Below are positions 1 to 12,898 of a stretch of 64,000 bases of DNA, one piece after another (the first letter of the stretch is position 1; each line of letters starts with the position of its first letter). The notes beneath the pieces were generated by a model. It saw only the letters and a list, made by a program, of their open reading frames with translations. It was not told the origin of the DNA and did not search any database. The stretch spans positions 8,461,418 through 8,525,417 of the forward strand of contig WNKI01000001.1 in NCBI GenBank assembly GCA_015350385.1. Reading direction: 5' to 3'. A program made the translations under genes and the position numbers. Origin of the DNA: Aculops lycopersici (Eukaryota; Arthropoda; Arachnida; Trombidiformes; Eriophyidae).

Positions 1-106
1 CGTCCGTTCGTTCCGTACGGTAACGGTAACGGAGAAACGGGAAACGGAACCGAACTACGTTTTCGTTTTGGTCGACCTCCGTACGGACGATTCTAATTAC
101 TTCCTC

Positions 107-138
<32 letters not shown>

Positions 139-971
139 CTCGTTTGCAAATTGAAATTGGATCGAACGAGAGGAACGAGCGCGTGGCTCGGCGGCTCCTG
201 TTACGCAATAATCAAAAAGACGAATCTTTAGGTAAGGGAATGGAAAACCGACACTGAAGGTGTCGCTTTCTAGTACAAGTAGCGGCGTTGGTTCCACTTC
301 ATTCAAGCCATTCGAAGCTCACACCACTTCAGCTTTTCGCAGCTTCAGACAAAAAAGTGAGCCTCCCCGCTGTTCACTTTACCTGGCCGCTTTGCCAGCC
401 TCGCAAATGTCTAGCTCTCAACTTTATCGAGCGCTGGGCGTCGCGTAACGTTGTCTCTCGCTCTCCATTGACCCGTTTCTTTTCAATACTACGGAGCTTC
501 ATATTCGACTCCGCCGCCGCCGCCACTCGTTGAGTCTCAGGTGGATTCAATTTGCATTCAAACTTGAAATATTTGCTACAAATAATTCAATTTGCGCGCT
601 CGCCGTAGAGTGGAGGTGAGATCCAATTTGCACCCATTAACCTCTCAGCTAGCTACTACAATAACCATAGCTCCAAGTGAGCAAACTAGCGGTTGCCTTT
701 CAGCCAACAACTTGAGATAGCCGATAGCTTCGAGTTTGCTGGTCATTAGGATCAACACGATAGGAAAATATCTCTCAAGGGGCTGAGATGGAGAGAGAAA
801 AGAAAAATTTCAAGGTGGCTTTTTGCTCGCTTCATTTTGCGCTGCATTCTTTGTATTTGGCTCTGACTTTGACTCCGACTTCGACTTCAACTGTTAAAAA
901 ACATTCAAGATATCGACAGGCACCTTGGGTGGAATTTTGCGCTAGAAAAAGAATCCCACTGATCTACTTAC
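1..971 (-). other. Non-coding, probably intron of the TRPV gene
   Basis: This lies beyond the last visible TRPV donor (GTAAGTA starting at 971 on the minus strand). I looked on the minus strand for a continuation of S6 (the usual LIAMM-type sequence) and did not find it. The stretch contains a (CT)n microsatellite at about 107-133 and no convincing exon. Small open frames at 97-306 (minus) and 260-533 (plus) are low-complexity and not conserved-looking. Confidence 0.5.
107..133. repeat. (CT)n microsatellite
   Basis: About 13 uninterrupted CT units. Confidence 0.9.
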
Positions 972-3900
972 ATGTTAAAGAGAATGGGAATCAAGTAGAT
1001 AAAGAGGAGGAAAAAGAGGCGAGCCAACGCCGAGTGCCGAAACGGTTGCAGATCGTAAACTCCAAAGGTCATCTTGAAGAGTTCCATCCAGAGATTCAGG
1101 TAATCTGTGGCCAAATTTACCAGCTGTTCCTGATTTAAAATTGTGGAATTGTCCGGCGATTGGCTAGCACCAGGACCAGCACCTGTTTTTGTTGAATGGT
1201 GGTTGACAAAGAAAATGCACTGCGCAAAGGCGAAAAGAAATATCAGGTAAATAACACTGAACTGTCGCAAGTCTCTTAGAATCATGTAGCGAATCATGGC
1301 GACAAAAGGTCCAGTGACGCGAAAAGCACTAGAGTGTGGAATGTTAGTTGATATTTTGTATCTATTTTGAGTATTGATGATCGTTAAAGTTAATTAGAGA
1401 TAGTCATAACAAACGTTGTGTCAACTTACGCCACGAAAGACAATAAATTAGACCAGAGCAACGGGGCGGCAAAGATCAACATAATGTCCTCGAGTTGCGC
1501 CAGTGGTCCCTTGACACTCGCACCTGTTGTTGCGCCAACGGCCACCTGTTGTCTGAGTATCTCTCTCATTACGTAACCGGTCAGTCGGATTGGCGCGCAC
1601 AACGTTATGAGCGCGTTAGCTAGCAAACTGTTGATTATCAGTGGATTGTAAATCTGATTTTGTTTTGTTGTTGTTATTGGTTGGTTGGTTAGTTAGATAG
1701 TTGATTAAAGCATTGTGATCGAATATAATCAATAGCGAAGTGAGCAACTCAGCGACTTGGAATGTCCCGCTGATGAGGCCGATTGCTCGGGGCTCCTTTG
1801 TTGTTGTTGTTTTTAATCCAAATTAACTCTCTCTCTCTCTCGCCTTACTCCTGAAATACTGCGCCAAGGTTACGGCATACGATTAGTCACATCAGTATCG
1901 TTTTCAACTCAACTCAACAAGTGGCCAATATCTCAACCCCAGGAAGCCAGCAGCCAAAAGGTTGATGGCTCGATGAATCGATTGGCATTGAGCCTCCCAG
2001 TGATCAGCCAGTCGAAAGCCACTTGTTGCATTGGGTCTCACATCTTACGTCATGTTAAATTAAGCTTTACACTGTGTATCTACCTTCTTTCGCTTAATTC
2101 AACGAGTGTTAGTTAATCACGCTAATAATGATGAGGGTCGCACCTGTTGATTTGAGAGTCGACTTTCAGACTGGCCACTACCCAACTATACTCGACTCAA
2201 CTCAATTTCATCGTCTCCCTTACTGTATGCTTGGCCATTGTGTGCAGCTCACGTGTTTGTATATTAATATCAGCGCCAACCAAACGAGACCACGACAACA
2301 TGGTTGGCGACGACGAGTTTCTGCTCCCTTTGTTTGCTCTCACTTTAAAGCTCGATCAGCGCGAGAGATCCAATTGGATTTAATTCAACTTTCACTCGAC
2401 TAACCAGCGAGCACCAATTGGCCTGGCCAATTGGCGCCAGAGTAGCGCGACGCCACTCACCTGTGGCTCCTCTTTAGTCTACTCTGCCCGCTTACCTTTC
2501 AACACTTTTTTCTATTCCAGCTCACAGACTTGGACGCCAAGCCCCTGGAATCGTTTGCTCGTGCAGCAAGCGAGTCGGTGGGAAACATTGACTTGAATAC
2601 AGCAACAAGTTGCCGCTCGTTCTCTACCTGCAGGGTTTCATTCAAATTGCCCAATTGGCTCACTTGTCGATTTGATTGCTCACGCTGTATCTGCGTCCAT
2701 TCGCCGTGGCCGCTGCTTCTCAATTGGGCTTCTCAATCCGATTGAGCAACTCAACTTGGAACCTGGGTTAGCACAAAACAAAACCAGAAAAGAATCCAAG
2801 TTTGTCTGAGTCAATTCTGGTTAAAAGGAGTTTTATTTTATCGCGCTCTCATCGACTTGGAGTTGGAAAATCTAAATCTTGCACACGAAAAACATAGACT
2901 GGCCAATGGAACGACGGTGACGCTACTCCCGCTTCTGCCCACAAGCAAGAGTCGACTACGATGATGATGACAACAGGTTGGCGAGACTGCAACAAAATCA
3001 AAACGCGCGCACGAGTTGCACCATTCGCTTCTGCAGTGCAGTGCAGTCGCATAGGACGAGTAAATGAATGGGCCAGCAGCGGCAGCAACCTGTTGACTCG
3101 TTCGCTCGTTTGCTCATAACTTTTGCGAGTCAAGTGCGCGATTAGCAAGCTTTATTTTTGTTTTGTCTTTCTCATATAAAAACGGACTCGTGAAAATGCG
3201 CTAGCTCTTCTCAAACTTCGGCTCAGAATTTGCCAGCTCGAATAAAGCGAAACGTTTGATCGCTTGCCATCGCAGCCTGTATTGCTTGCCCTCGAACATG
3301 AACTTCGTAAAGCCAAACTGACACGAGCTAAGCGGAGCCATACAAATTTCAAGCTGACCAATCAAATTGTTTGCTCACTAACTCGACAGTCAACTAAATG
3401 ACTGGCAAACTGGAATTTCCGATGAGTTAAATGGCCAGTCGGTGGGTCGGTCAGTTTGTTTGTCAGCTAAATCTAGAGATGATTTACACTGCCATTATCT
3501 GGGTGAATGACGTATCAATCACGAGTCGTGTTGTGGGTCAGGCATGCCTTAAGGCAATAGTCGGCACAGCGTCGGCACAGAAAATTCCTGACAGGCGCCT
3601 TAAGGCACTCACCCCGAAAAATCGATGAAAAAAATGTGCCTTAAGGCTGCCTTTTGCGCCTTTTTGTGCCTTTTTGTGCCTGATGCCTGATTCGGCCTTA
3701 AGGCATAGATGCCTTAAGGCACATATCGCAACTTTTTCGCTCGGTGATACCGTGAATTAGCTAGGGAGTTAGGCGCACATAGCTCCGGTACCTTTGTGCG
3801 GCCCATAGCGTCAAAAAATCTTCTCAAATTTCGTGTTCTACAGGTGTTTATGTGCTGTTTAGTCCCCAATTTCTCGCTATTTTGCCTTAAGGCGCCTTAA

Positions 3901-6900
3901 GGCGCACGACAGACCCTGCCTTTCAGGCGCCTTAAAGGCCCGTGTTGCCTTAAGGCACTTTTTTGCCTTAAGGCATTTTTTCTCTGTGCCGCTCATTTCA
4001 TTTTCTGTGCAAAAATGCCTTAAGGCATGCCTGACCCACAACACTAATCACGACTCGTTGGTTGCCGGACGAAAGCGACAGCAGCGGCAACAGTCGCCGA
4101 AAGAAGCCGCTGAGCGGAGGGTTTCGAGTGTCCAGCGGAAATGATGGACTTGAGTAACCACTTGTTGCGTCTCGTTTACCAATTGACTCAGCCTCTTTGT
4201 ACTGAAACGCAAAGAGGCAAACTGCAATTTAGTGCAGTCGATCAATTGCCAATTATTGTTTGCCTCTTTGATTCCATGTTGCTGTGCCGAAATAAAAGAC
4301 AGCAAGGGGGGAAATTGAATCAAATCGCAATCTCCGAACTTTTCAATTAGCATTCGCTCGTTCTTTCTTTCTTCCTTTCATGAGCTAACCTGTTGCTCAC
4401 TAATGCAACGGGTAAATAGGACGATCACACGTGATTATGAAAGTAATAATAAACTTACCCACTGTTGACTCAAACTACGATACCTGCGCCTCTCCTTGAC
4501 CAACTGCAACAATTGCCAGCTGGACAAAAGCCAAGTGGCCAGCTCGCTTGTAATCTGAACCAACAACTTTCTCCTGGTTACTATTGATTCACTAAGCAAA
4601 GTCCATGAGAATTTATTCGTCTTGAAAGGTGATAATAATATATTTGCTTCTGATGTTAATGTTGGTTCACGCAATGAAATGGTTAGTGTCAATAGAAACA
4701 AGTGAATCAAGGTTAAGATTAGATCATAGTAAAACTCGCGACGAGCAAAAACGCGCCACTTTTCCTCGAGAAGTTTCTTGATGACCACCGAGGAGAGAAG
4801 GCGAGACTTTTGCTCGTTATCTGAGAGATTTGATTCTAAAATAACCGCCAATGCGGATTTCTTCTCTAAAATTGAGTCCAAACTAGTTAATGGATAGCCA
4901 CAGCATCCGACCATTGAGTAGGACCAAAACTCAAACGCCGAAAGTTCCATTAGTTCCTCAAACAACTCCACTCTTCCCAAGTGAGCCGCTAGTTTTAATG
5001 GAGTCAACTTTTGCTTGTTTTCCATCTCTTGATTTGCGCCCATTTTAACGAGAAATCTCGTCCAACCTGTTGAATTGTTTATTACGACCTGGTGTAGACA
5101 TCCATTTCCTCCAAGGGGGTCACCAGAATCTTGATTTGCCTTTCCCCTCACAACCAACAACTCAAACATTGACCTCGAGTTGAAGCTCACCGACCAAGAG
5201 AGGGGCGAGTGACCAAGATATATGTGAGTATTTTGCGACGACAAGTCTATTTTTGGATTCTTTATGGAACCCGAATTGTTCAACTTAATTTTATCGAATA
5301 AAAAATAATGCTCGTCTCCATTTGCCGTGGGCCAGTGCGACATCTTATCGCACCAATAAACTCTCTTCTCCCTCTCGGCTTTCTCCCTTCCACTTTTGAT
5401 TGAACTTGCTGACTTATCCACTTCCGGTTGGTTGGTTTCCAAATCCGGAAGTCTGAAGAGAGATCCGATTACGGGAGCATCCACAAGCTTTGGATCATGT
5501 GACTGACTTAACTCAATTAAATGAGCTAACAATTGTTCATTGCCATAAGCTACTGCTAAGTGGAGACAATTGAGTTTCTTAAATTTGTCACTTTTGAAAG
5601 TGTCAATTACTAATTGAGGCCAGAGGTTTAGTATAAGGATTAGCAGAATTAGATGCTCATTTGACTGATTGACAATCAGAATGTGAATCAATGATTCGCC
5701 AAATTTACCTCTGCAATTGGCTGCCTCAGACCACCTGTTATTATTGTTCCGATTATCTGGCTTCCTGTAACTAACCACCTGATCGATTGCAAATCGATGT
5801 GATGCACTCTCTGCTTCCCTTGGATCTAACATAATTGTTCTATCTTCTCTCTCAAAAGTTTCACCTCTTAACATTGGGCGGCGCTCGGCATGCCTCCGAA
5901 TACTCCGATCAATCGGCCCCACTCTACCCCTCTGACGAGTTATTCGCCCTGCCACGCCTCCTCGAATGGCCGCGTCCCGCCTCGCCACGCCCACGGGGCT
6001 CAGCTGCCTATCATCGTTGGCGCTAACCGGACGTTTAATACTTGCCATGTTGGTTGTCGCATGGCTAGCAGGCGCCACAGGCACTCGCTTGTTCAGTTTC
6101 CGGCGCGCAACCACCTGCTCCTCTGGCGTCTTGCCAAAATAACTCTTCCGACAATCGGCCTCGAGTGATTGCGAGGCCGGTGTTGCAGTTGTAGTTGTGT
6201 TGGTGTTTGTTGGCCAAGATTGACTATCAATCGTAGACGATGGTGACGATGATTTGTGCCAATTCTTAGCAGCATTTAGGAGCTGCTGCTCTGATGACGC
6301 CGATTCGAGAAAGGGACTGTAGTTGTTATCGTTGGTTGAGGTTGAATTGATAGATGGAGAGAAAAAAGAACAACCAAAAGTTAACAAGGAAGTTTATTTA
6401 TGGACAGTTGGTGTTTTCTCTCGCTTTTAACAAGCTCAGCATTTAAAAACTAGCCGTTTTTGAAGCCGATCAACAGAAAGAAAAAGGATAGTAGCTCGAG
6501 AGAATAAAACAAACATTTGCTCATATTTACCAGATCGATTGTTGGAGAATCGAGCTCAATTGTCTCAGTTGTTGGCCCTTTGATTGCACCTGAGATAAAT
6601 TGGCTCCATTTTCGTGCGACTCAATTAATTGGCTCCAATTTAAACAACAGCCACCACAGCTGAAATCATTGGAACAAAAACAACGCGAACCACTTGCGGT
6701 CGGCGGCGGTTGTCGCTCGCCAAAGCGATCATGCGTTTGCACTTGCAAACTCATTAAGCTAATTGCCCGCCGCTCACCTGTCGGGCCAAGTCTATCTGTT
6801 CTCACATCTTGTCGTGCTTGTTTCTCTCGAATGTTTTGTTTGTTATTTTTAACATCTTTGTTTGCTGTTGCTCTTTTTGCTATTGCGTCTACTTCTACTT

Positions 6901-7180
6901 TAACTTCAACCTCAACTTCTACTCCGTCGACTTCAACCTTCTCACTTACTTTCTCTCTTGGTCTTGGTGTTGATCTAATCTTTTCAAGTTCACAACTCGC
7001 GCCTCGAACTTGTGGATTAGAAGTCGTGCTCTCGTCGTGAGCTTTATTTAGGCATTGTATTGGATCTAATTCGTGATGATTGTCGACAAATAGAAGCGAG
7101 CGACACAATCGAATTAATGAGCCGCCGCCGGCATAATTAGCCAGCCCGTAAATTGGCCACTCGTCCTTTTCGTTATCCAT
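972..7180 (-). CDS. TRPV-family cation channel (Inactive/Nanchung type), 3' end missing
   Basis: Four exons are read on the minus strand: 7180-6531, 6316-4459, 1653-1430 and 1328-972. Junction phases agree: TG|T gives Cys, TGG|ATT is phase 0, GC|T gives Ala, and the last donor (AT|GTAAGTA) is open. All introns seen are GT-AG. The N-terminus carries the TRPV-like IYGLANYAGGGSLIRL. A poorly conserved Ser/Thr/Arg-rich stretch of about 200 residues follows, then ankyrin repeats from about residue 419 (GESLIHIL, NCLHLAVAYGN, LTPLKLAAHLGR). The pre-S1 region has GCCGYPL and LLEEKWRVFARR. S1 is near 744-764, and S2-S3 are in exons 2-3. Exon 4 has GPFVAMIRYMI, S5, the pore helix region (FKMTFGVYDL) and S6 ending ILFNM. 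Insect Iav and Nan form a heteromeric mechanosensory channel in chordotonal cilia. The pore-S6 text looks closer to Iav, but I cannot decide by eye. The start ATG at 7180 directly follows an in-frame TAA. The C-terminal exon was not found in 1-971. Confidence 0.85.
3528..4044. mobile_element. 517-bp MITE-like inverted-repeat element with GCCTTAAGGC palindromes
   Basis: The first 29 bases (3528-3556) and the last 29 bases (4016-4044) are exact reverse complements, starting GTGTTGTGGGTCAGGC. Flanks carry an imperfect direct repeat, AATCACGAGTC at 3517-3527 and AATCACGACTC at 4046-4056, with one extra T at 4045. This resembles an aged target-site duplication of 8-11 bp. Inside, the 10-bp palindrome GCCTTAAGGC occurs exactly ten times (starts 3546, 3597, 3638, 3695, 3711, 3884, 3894, 3947, 3965, 4017), plus degenerate copies. 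No open frame of note exists, so it would be non-autonomous. It sits in the TRPV intron between the exons ending at 4459 and starting at 1653. The superfamily is unassigned; a duplication of this length would suit Mutator- or hAT-like elements. Confidence 0.85.
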
Positions 7181-10158
7181 TTACACGATACTGATCTAAA
7201 TCTCAACCTTGTGATAGTGGATTGTATAACTGTTTGCATGGTCGGACCCAAAATTGCGGTGGTGCATTGCAATTTCCGTTGATTGTGTGTCGTCATGGTT
7301 GCGAGTAAACCGGAAGTAGCGCATTCAGGAGGCTCAAAGAAAATTGTGCTTTTTTGCCACAGTGACATGGAAAAAGGAAAAGTGAGCGTTCAACTCGAAT
7401 GTAAGTTGAACGAGAAATACTGACATGAATGAAATAAAACAAGTGATAAGCTGATCACTTGTTCAATCTATCCATAGATTTAGAGCAAATACGAAGAAAA
7501 TGGACACGAGCTGATTGCGTCACAACTCAATCAATTAGAATTTACTCAATTCTTTCTCCATCTCCCGTATTTGTGATGGGAAAAAATGAAATGGAAACAA
7601 AGATTGACCTTGAAACGCCCGCGCAAACCAACAAAAAGGCCGCCTGTATGGTTTTTCTACCTGAAAAGTTGAGCGAAGCGAAGTGGAGTGACCAAAGCAA
7701 AGTAAACCAAGTGGCTAAATGGCAGGCACAACGAGCGAATGTGATGCGATCGTGTTTCTTTTTAACTCAATCTTCTGCTCTCTCTTTTTTATTACCTGCC
7801 AATAGGAACTCGTGCAAACTAGATCATTGACGGTACATGTATAATAGACTCTCTGAGCAAAGCGAACAGCGTAGCAGCAGCAGTAACCATGTAACCGTTG
7901 CCATTGAAAAGATTTAGCAACTCGATTGACTGCCTTCTTCTTCTCGGTCGGTCTCGTCTCTCTTGCTCTTTTTCGGTGGATTTGGCTCGGCAGCAGTCCG
8001 TTGACTTTGATTTGTTTCTCTCCCTTCCTAATACCTACTTTCTCGTCGAGTTTTGCACGGGCAGCTCACTAGACTTGCGATTCAAGGAAGCGAGTTGCGG
8101 TTGTAGCCAGTGAGTATGAGAAGACTTTCACTACCACTGAGTCTGATACAAACAAACAGTACACGAACAACAACACGCAACTAGAGAGTAGTCAGCTTCA
8201 GTCTAGGAGTTAGGATTCAATCTAACTCGCTCTCGATTTAGAGCAGAATAAAGAGAAATCCTATTGTAGCTTCGGGGGTTCTGCGCGTGGCTCAGGCACG
8301 AAAGAGTTGTTTTGGATTGGATAACGAGAGGAGCGGGCATATTCTACTCACTACTGGTACTCTTGGTACTAAATCAAAGGCACAGAGTTTTGCTTGCTCC
8401 TTACAAGTTGACGCTATTAGCAGACTCAACCTGACTGCTCCCAATTTATCTGGCTACCGATTAATGATGAGCGTCACTCAAACAGGTGTTGGAGGCGGTA
8501 TCAGTGTCGGTAATATGAGTGCTTGTTAGTGCAGTTCCCGTATCAACCTCGAGTCGAGCGATAGGTGGCATCATCATCAATGTAAATTTATGTCAAGTGG
8601 CAGCAGTCATTTGGTTAACAATTAACAGTATCGACTCTTTAATTGGAAGTCTGATAAATGATTGATCATTGTTTGTATATATACAAACAACCCATCGGGT
8701 TTTGGTGGTGGGTCTACATATGACGATTTTTACCCCAGCAAATCTAAATATAAAAAACTTACCTGAGCAGGTAGAGCGCGAGGTAGCGACGGCGGCTGCG
8801 CTAGTGAGAAGAGGGAAAAGTAAACAATGAGCTGGTTAACAACGTTCATTAGCATAAAGTACAAGTTACCTTTTTGGCTTCAAGCTCACCAAATAAACTT
8901 CAAGACGAACTAGAATTTTCGTCGATAGATGGAACTAAAATCTGTCCAGCCGCGAGTCATGTAATAGAAAATTTGAATCCTGCACGGAATCTGCATGTAA
9001 CTCTGATGAAAGAAAGTTGGTTTCTTTTTCATCTTAGCTTGAGCAACGTGTAAGAGATGCGCGGCACAACTCGACTTCTGCGCACAAGCAACTGGCAAGC
9101 TAGCTCACCTGTTGCCTTGGTTAGCTGCGTGCGAGCCAACACTTGTGTGCAGTTGCAGTTGCGGTTCCAGTGTACAGTTACTTTGCTTTGCTCAAGCGCA
9201 AGGCGATAGTCTGCCGTTTGGTTCATAGTGGCCGTTAGTTTCAGTTTACTCGTCGAGCTGAGCAGTTGGTGATAGTGGAATTTGTTTGCAGTCCTCCTCT
9301 CGCAGTAGTCTAATGTTAAACGAACTGCACGGCCAGACACTCGACTCGTACACACAGACTAGCCACTCGGCTCGCCGGCAGCTAGAAAAAAAATTAAACG
9401 ACTACTAAACTGTGTCAAGTGAGCAGCGGCTCATAGATGGGGCGACGACAAGAACAATTCTAAAACAATTAGCCGGCTCGCGCAAAGTAGCAAGGTGAGG
9501 GTGCAAATTTAAGTAGTGATTCAACTATTCAAGACTTGAGTAGAAAGAAGTGAAGTGAAGCGAAGTGGAGTGAGGAAAAGGCGAAAAGTTGGCCGCAAAC
9601 CAGCATAAGGTAACCAACACGACGCAAGCAAAACACGAGAAAGTTTGCGAGATATTACAAGTTTTTCTCGTGTTTACCTTGAATATTTAGTATAGATGGA
9701 AAACTAGAAGCTAGACAAGAATTTGAAAGAGAAAACAAGCACAAACTGACAACTGAACTGACACCAACTAACCAAGCAACAAGATACGCACAAAACCACA
9801 CTTCGAATTCATATGTATAATCTAATAATGAGTAGAGATACTTTAAGCCTCAAATTACGATAGAGAGACTCTCGAAAACTAGCGCATGAAATCCAACCAA
9901 GAGACCTGCAAAAATTAATTTAAGAGTCAAAATTTGATGCTCCTGGAGCGGGAAGCGGCAAGTGATCTTGTTTCGAAGTAGGAGAAAATTCAAGAAAAAA
10001 ATTTGAGACGAAAAAGAAGTAAAGGAAGAAATTGATATGAAGCTGCAAGAGTGAACAGGTGTCATCAAGCGAGTAGTTTGAAAATTTGAAACTTTTTAAA
10101 GAGAAAGTAATCTGTCCCCGTCCATTTTGCAAGCTTATATCCAGGTTAAGGCAAGAAA
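7181..10158. other. Divergent intergenic/5' region between TRPV and Dok
   Basis: No coding exon is recognised. It probably holds both promoters and untranslated exons. On the minus strand a short frame starting with ATG at about 9226 runs into GGCAACAG|GTGAGC (donor near 9107), which could be an upstream TRPV leader exon. On the plus strand GCAAG|GTGAGG near 9493 could end a Dok leader exon. ATATCCAG just before 10145 is a plausible acceptor for the exon holding the Dok ATG. All of this is inference from splice-like strings. Confidence 0.3.
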
Positions 10159-12857
10159 ATGGACGACACGCAACGCATAGTGAAGTGCGGCAACCTGTCG
10201 CTGCACACGCCAGGCGGCTTCTTCAAGGTTAGTACTAGTCTTTTTGCTCTTTTGCTTTTACTTGTTAGGTCATGATACATAATGTAATGACTTTGATTAC
10301 ATTGACACAAACAAAAGGTAACAATACTAATATATATAAAATATTTCATTGAACCGACATATTTCCACACTCAATTCAAATAATAAATGAAACGAAACGA
10401 AATGAAACGAAACATGACAATAGAAACGCTGGCCTAGCAAATATCTGGTCCTTTACGATGGCAGCAAATCAGGAATTAAGCGGCTCGAGTTGTTTGATTC
10501 CGAAATCAAGTTCAAGAAACAGAATCCAGCCAAGATAATTCCGCTAGTTGATTGCATTCGCGTGGTCACCTGTCAGCGCCACAAAACTACATTCACCTTC
10601 GAGGTAAGTGTCTTTTTATTATTATTATTTATTAGAATTGAACAATCGGTGAACCTAATCTCTTCCTTTTGAGCAACCACTTGTTGCCGCCTCCGCGTTA
10701 ATTTGCCAAATTGGCATCGGCGTGATTTCTAAGTTGTGACTAGCAAATCGACAGTTAATCTCACCCAATAATGTGAATTGAAATGGTAGTGAGCTACTCA
10801 TTCAAATTGCTGCTCATTCATTCAATATTCAATACTCAATCTTTGAGATCCAATTCCAACCAGTCAGTGGGTAGCCTCACCTGCAACTAGGCGATCGAAA
10901 TTATAAAAGTCGGCCAGAGACGCAGAGGCGGCGGTGAATTCAATTTCATTCGAGACAACCACTGCTTCCGTTTCCATTACTCCAATTACTTAGCATCGTT
11001 CGATTTCTTGCTTTCTCTACTCTCTTCTCACCTATTCACTGCGCCACCAATTGATTCACTTTCTTTGAGTTTAAATTATGATTGCAATTGCCACCGAGGC
11101 GTCAACAGGTGGTCGTGTTGGTAAAGGCGGCGGCGGCAGCGGATATTGTTGAGGTGGCAACTTGTGTAACTGCGATTTTTATATGTATGTTCACGCAAAT
11201 GACACACATTGCAATACCAGGCTACCCGATGATAGTTTCCTCCTAGACTCCCTCTCTCTCTCTCAAGTTTATAGCTCAAAAAGTAACTCGCTCTCTCGAC
11301 TTGAGTAATTGCGGCAAGTGGCTTTTGCCTTTCGGGTTAGATAATTGATTGCGCCAAAAGATCCACTACTTTTTGCCGTAAAGTTCAGTGGTAAATTTCA
11401 CGAAGATTGCCTACCTTTACCTCATCTCTCTTTCCGCCCAATGAACTTACTTGGTTTGGCTGTCGACTTTGCAAGCTAACCACAAAGTCTGAAGCAGTAA
11501 GCAGAGTTAGACGCAGCAACTTGCTGTAAGAATTTGTGAAACCACCAAGAGAGGTGAAATAGTAGCAACAAGTGGTAAAAGCTAATTGGGCTAACCGCTA
11601 GCCTCGGTGCCATCAGCGAGCGAGTGATTAACAGCCCGACCAGCTAGCTAACCGACTAGCTGACTAGCTTGCTGGGGAGATGAGTGCACCTGTTGTTTCC
11701 TCGATTCCATCGGTCCTACAGTGATACCTCCACTTCCGTTTGGCCAGACACACAACGACGACGAGTTGCGGTGGCACTCGCCACTAAAACCAAATCTAAA
11801 ACTAGACCGACTCCCGCCTCCATCAAGTGGAGTGAGTTAGAATTGGCGAGAGTTGATCGATTTGTTTTGAATCGAATGTAATGGGAAATCAACTGGTTGG
11901 CGTCTCCGTTGGATGCGCCGACTCATTTGCTCGCGTTCAGTGGATGATGCCGCAACTTTAACCATGCGAAGTGAGCAAATCAAACTAGAAACTAAGTGGT
12001 TGTGGTCGATTTTAGGTGTATCCGTGGAGCAAAAGCAACAAGTGGCCAGTGGTGTGGTTTTGTTTACATTTGCGCGCCACTTAAAACAACAACAACAACT
12101 AACTGCCACTAATCCCGAAACTCGACTCGAGATTCATGAGAGATGAGCTTGGCAGCTAGCGGTTGGCCGAAAGTCAGAGTCGGTGGTCATGCGCTGCTTG
12201 GTTCTAGGCGAACCCTTTCCTGTGGTTTTTGGTGGTTCAATTTAAGACATTTGGCAGGGGCAGCCACACAAATACATATACAAGCACTCACAAATTTAAT
12301 CGGCTTAATCGGTTGCATGAGGGAAGCAAATGGAAGAGCTCCAAAGAGTTTGCTGACGGAAAAACAAGGACAACATACAGACAGACTGTTAGTTGTTAGA
12401 TTAGCAATCGTTTGCTTTGCTCTCCTTCGGTCGACGATGATTCTCTCGGCGACTCGATATACACAGAGAAAGAGAAAAGGCGAAGAGTTTGCATGCGAGA
12501 TTCAATGGTGTAATTGATTTTGAACTCAATGCTGAGGGGACGGCGACGATGACGATGGCGATGGTGCCAACAAGCGGCAGTTGGAGTTGAATTTGATCTA
12601 GACACAAGATAAAAGCCAAGTTGTTGTAGAATGAAAATGTTGATGCTGTCTCTTCGAATCAACGGCTTGTCCGGGCGATCGGGCCAATGGGGTGGCAAGC
12701 TAGCTCGCCAGACGAGCAGGGAGAGATACAATCGCATCTCATCTGATTGGCTGTCGATTCAACAACAACAACAACAGCAACAACAAGAACAACGATGTTC
12801 TTTTCGCTGATATTTTCGACTCGGTTCCGTTTCATTACTCAAAGCTTGTCGTGAATT

Positions 12858-12898
<41 letters not shown>

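Noticed and set aside
1..971. Final TRPV exon
   Set aside because: Searched the minus strand for the S6 continuation and C-terminal tail; nothing matched, so the exon is taken to lie outside the window.
2530..2745. Plus-strand frame after an acceptor-like TATTCCAG
   Set aside because: Lies inside a minus-strand TRPV intron, has no domain and no partner exon.
4435..4458. Extension of the TRPV ankyrin exon past TGG
   Set aside because: The frame reads into GTAAGT of a donor; joining TGG to ATT TAC AAT at 1653 gives the expected S2-S3 continuation.
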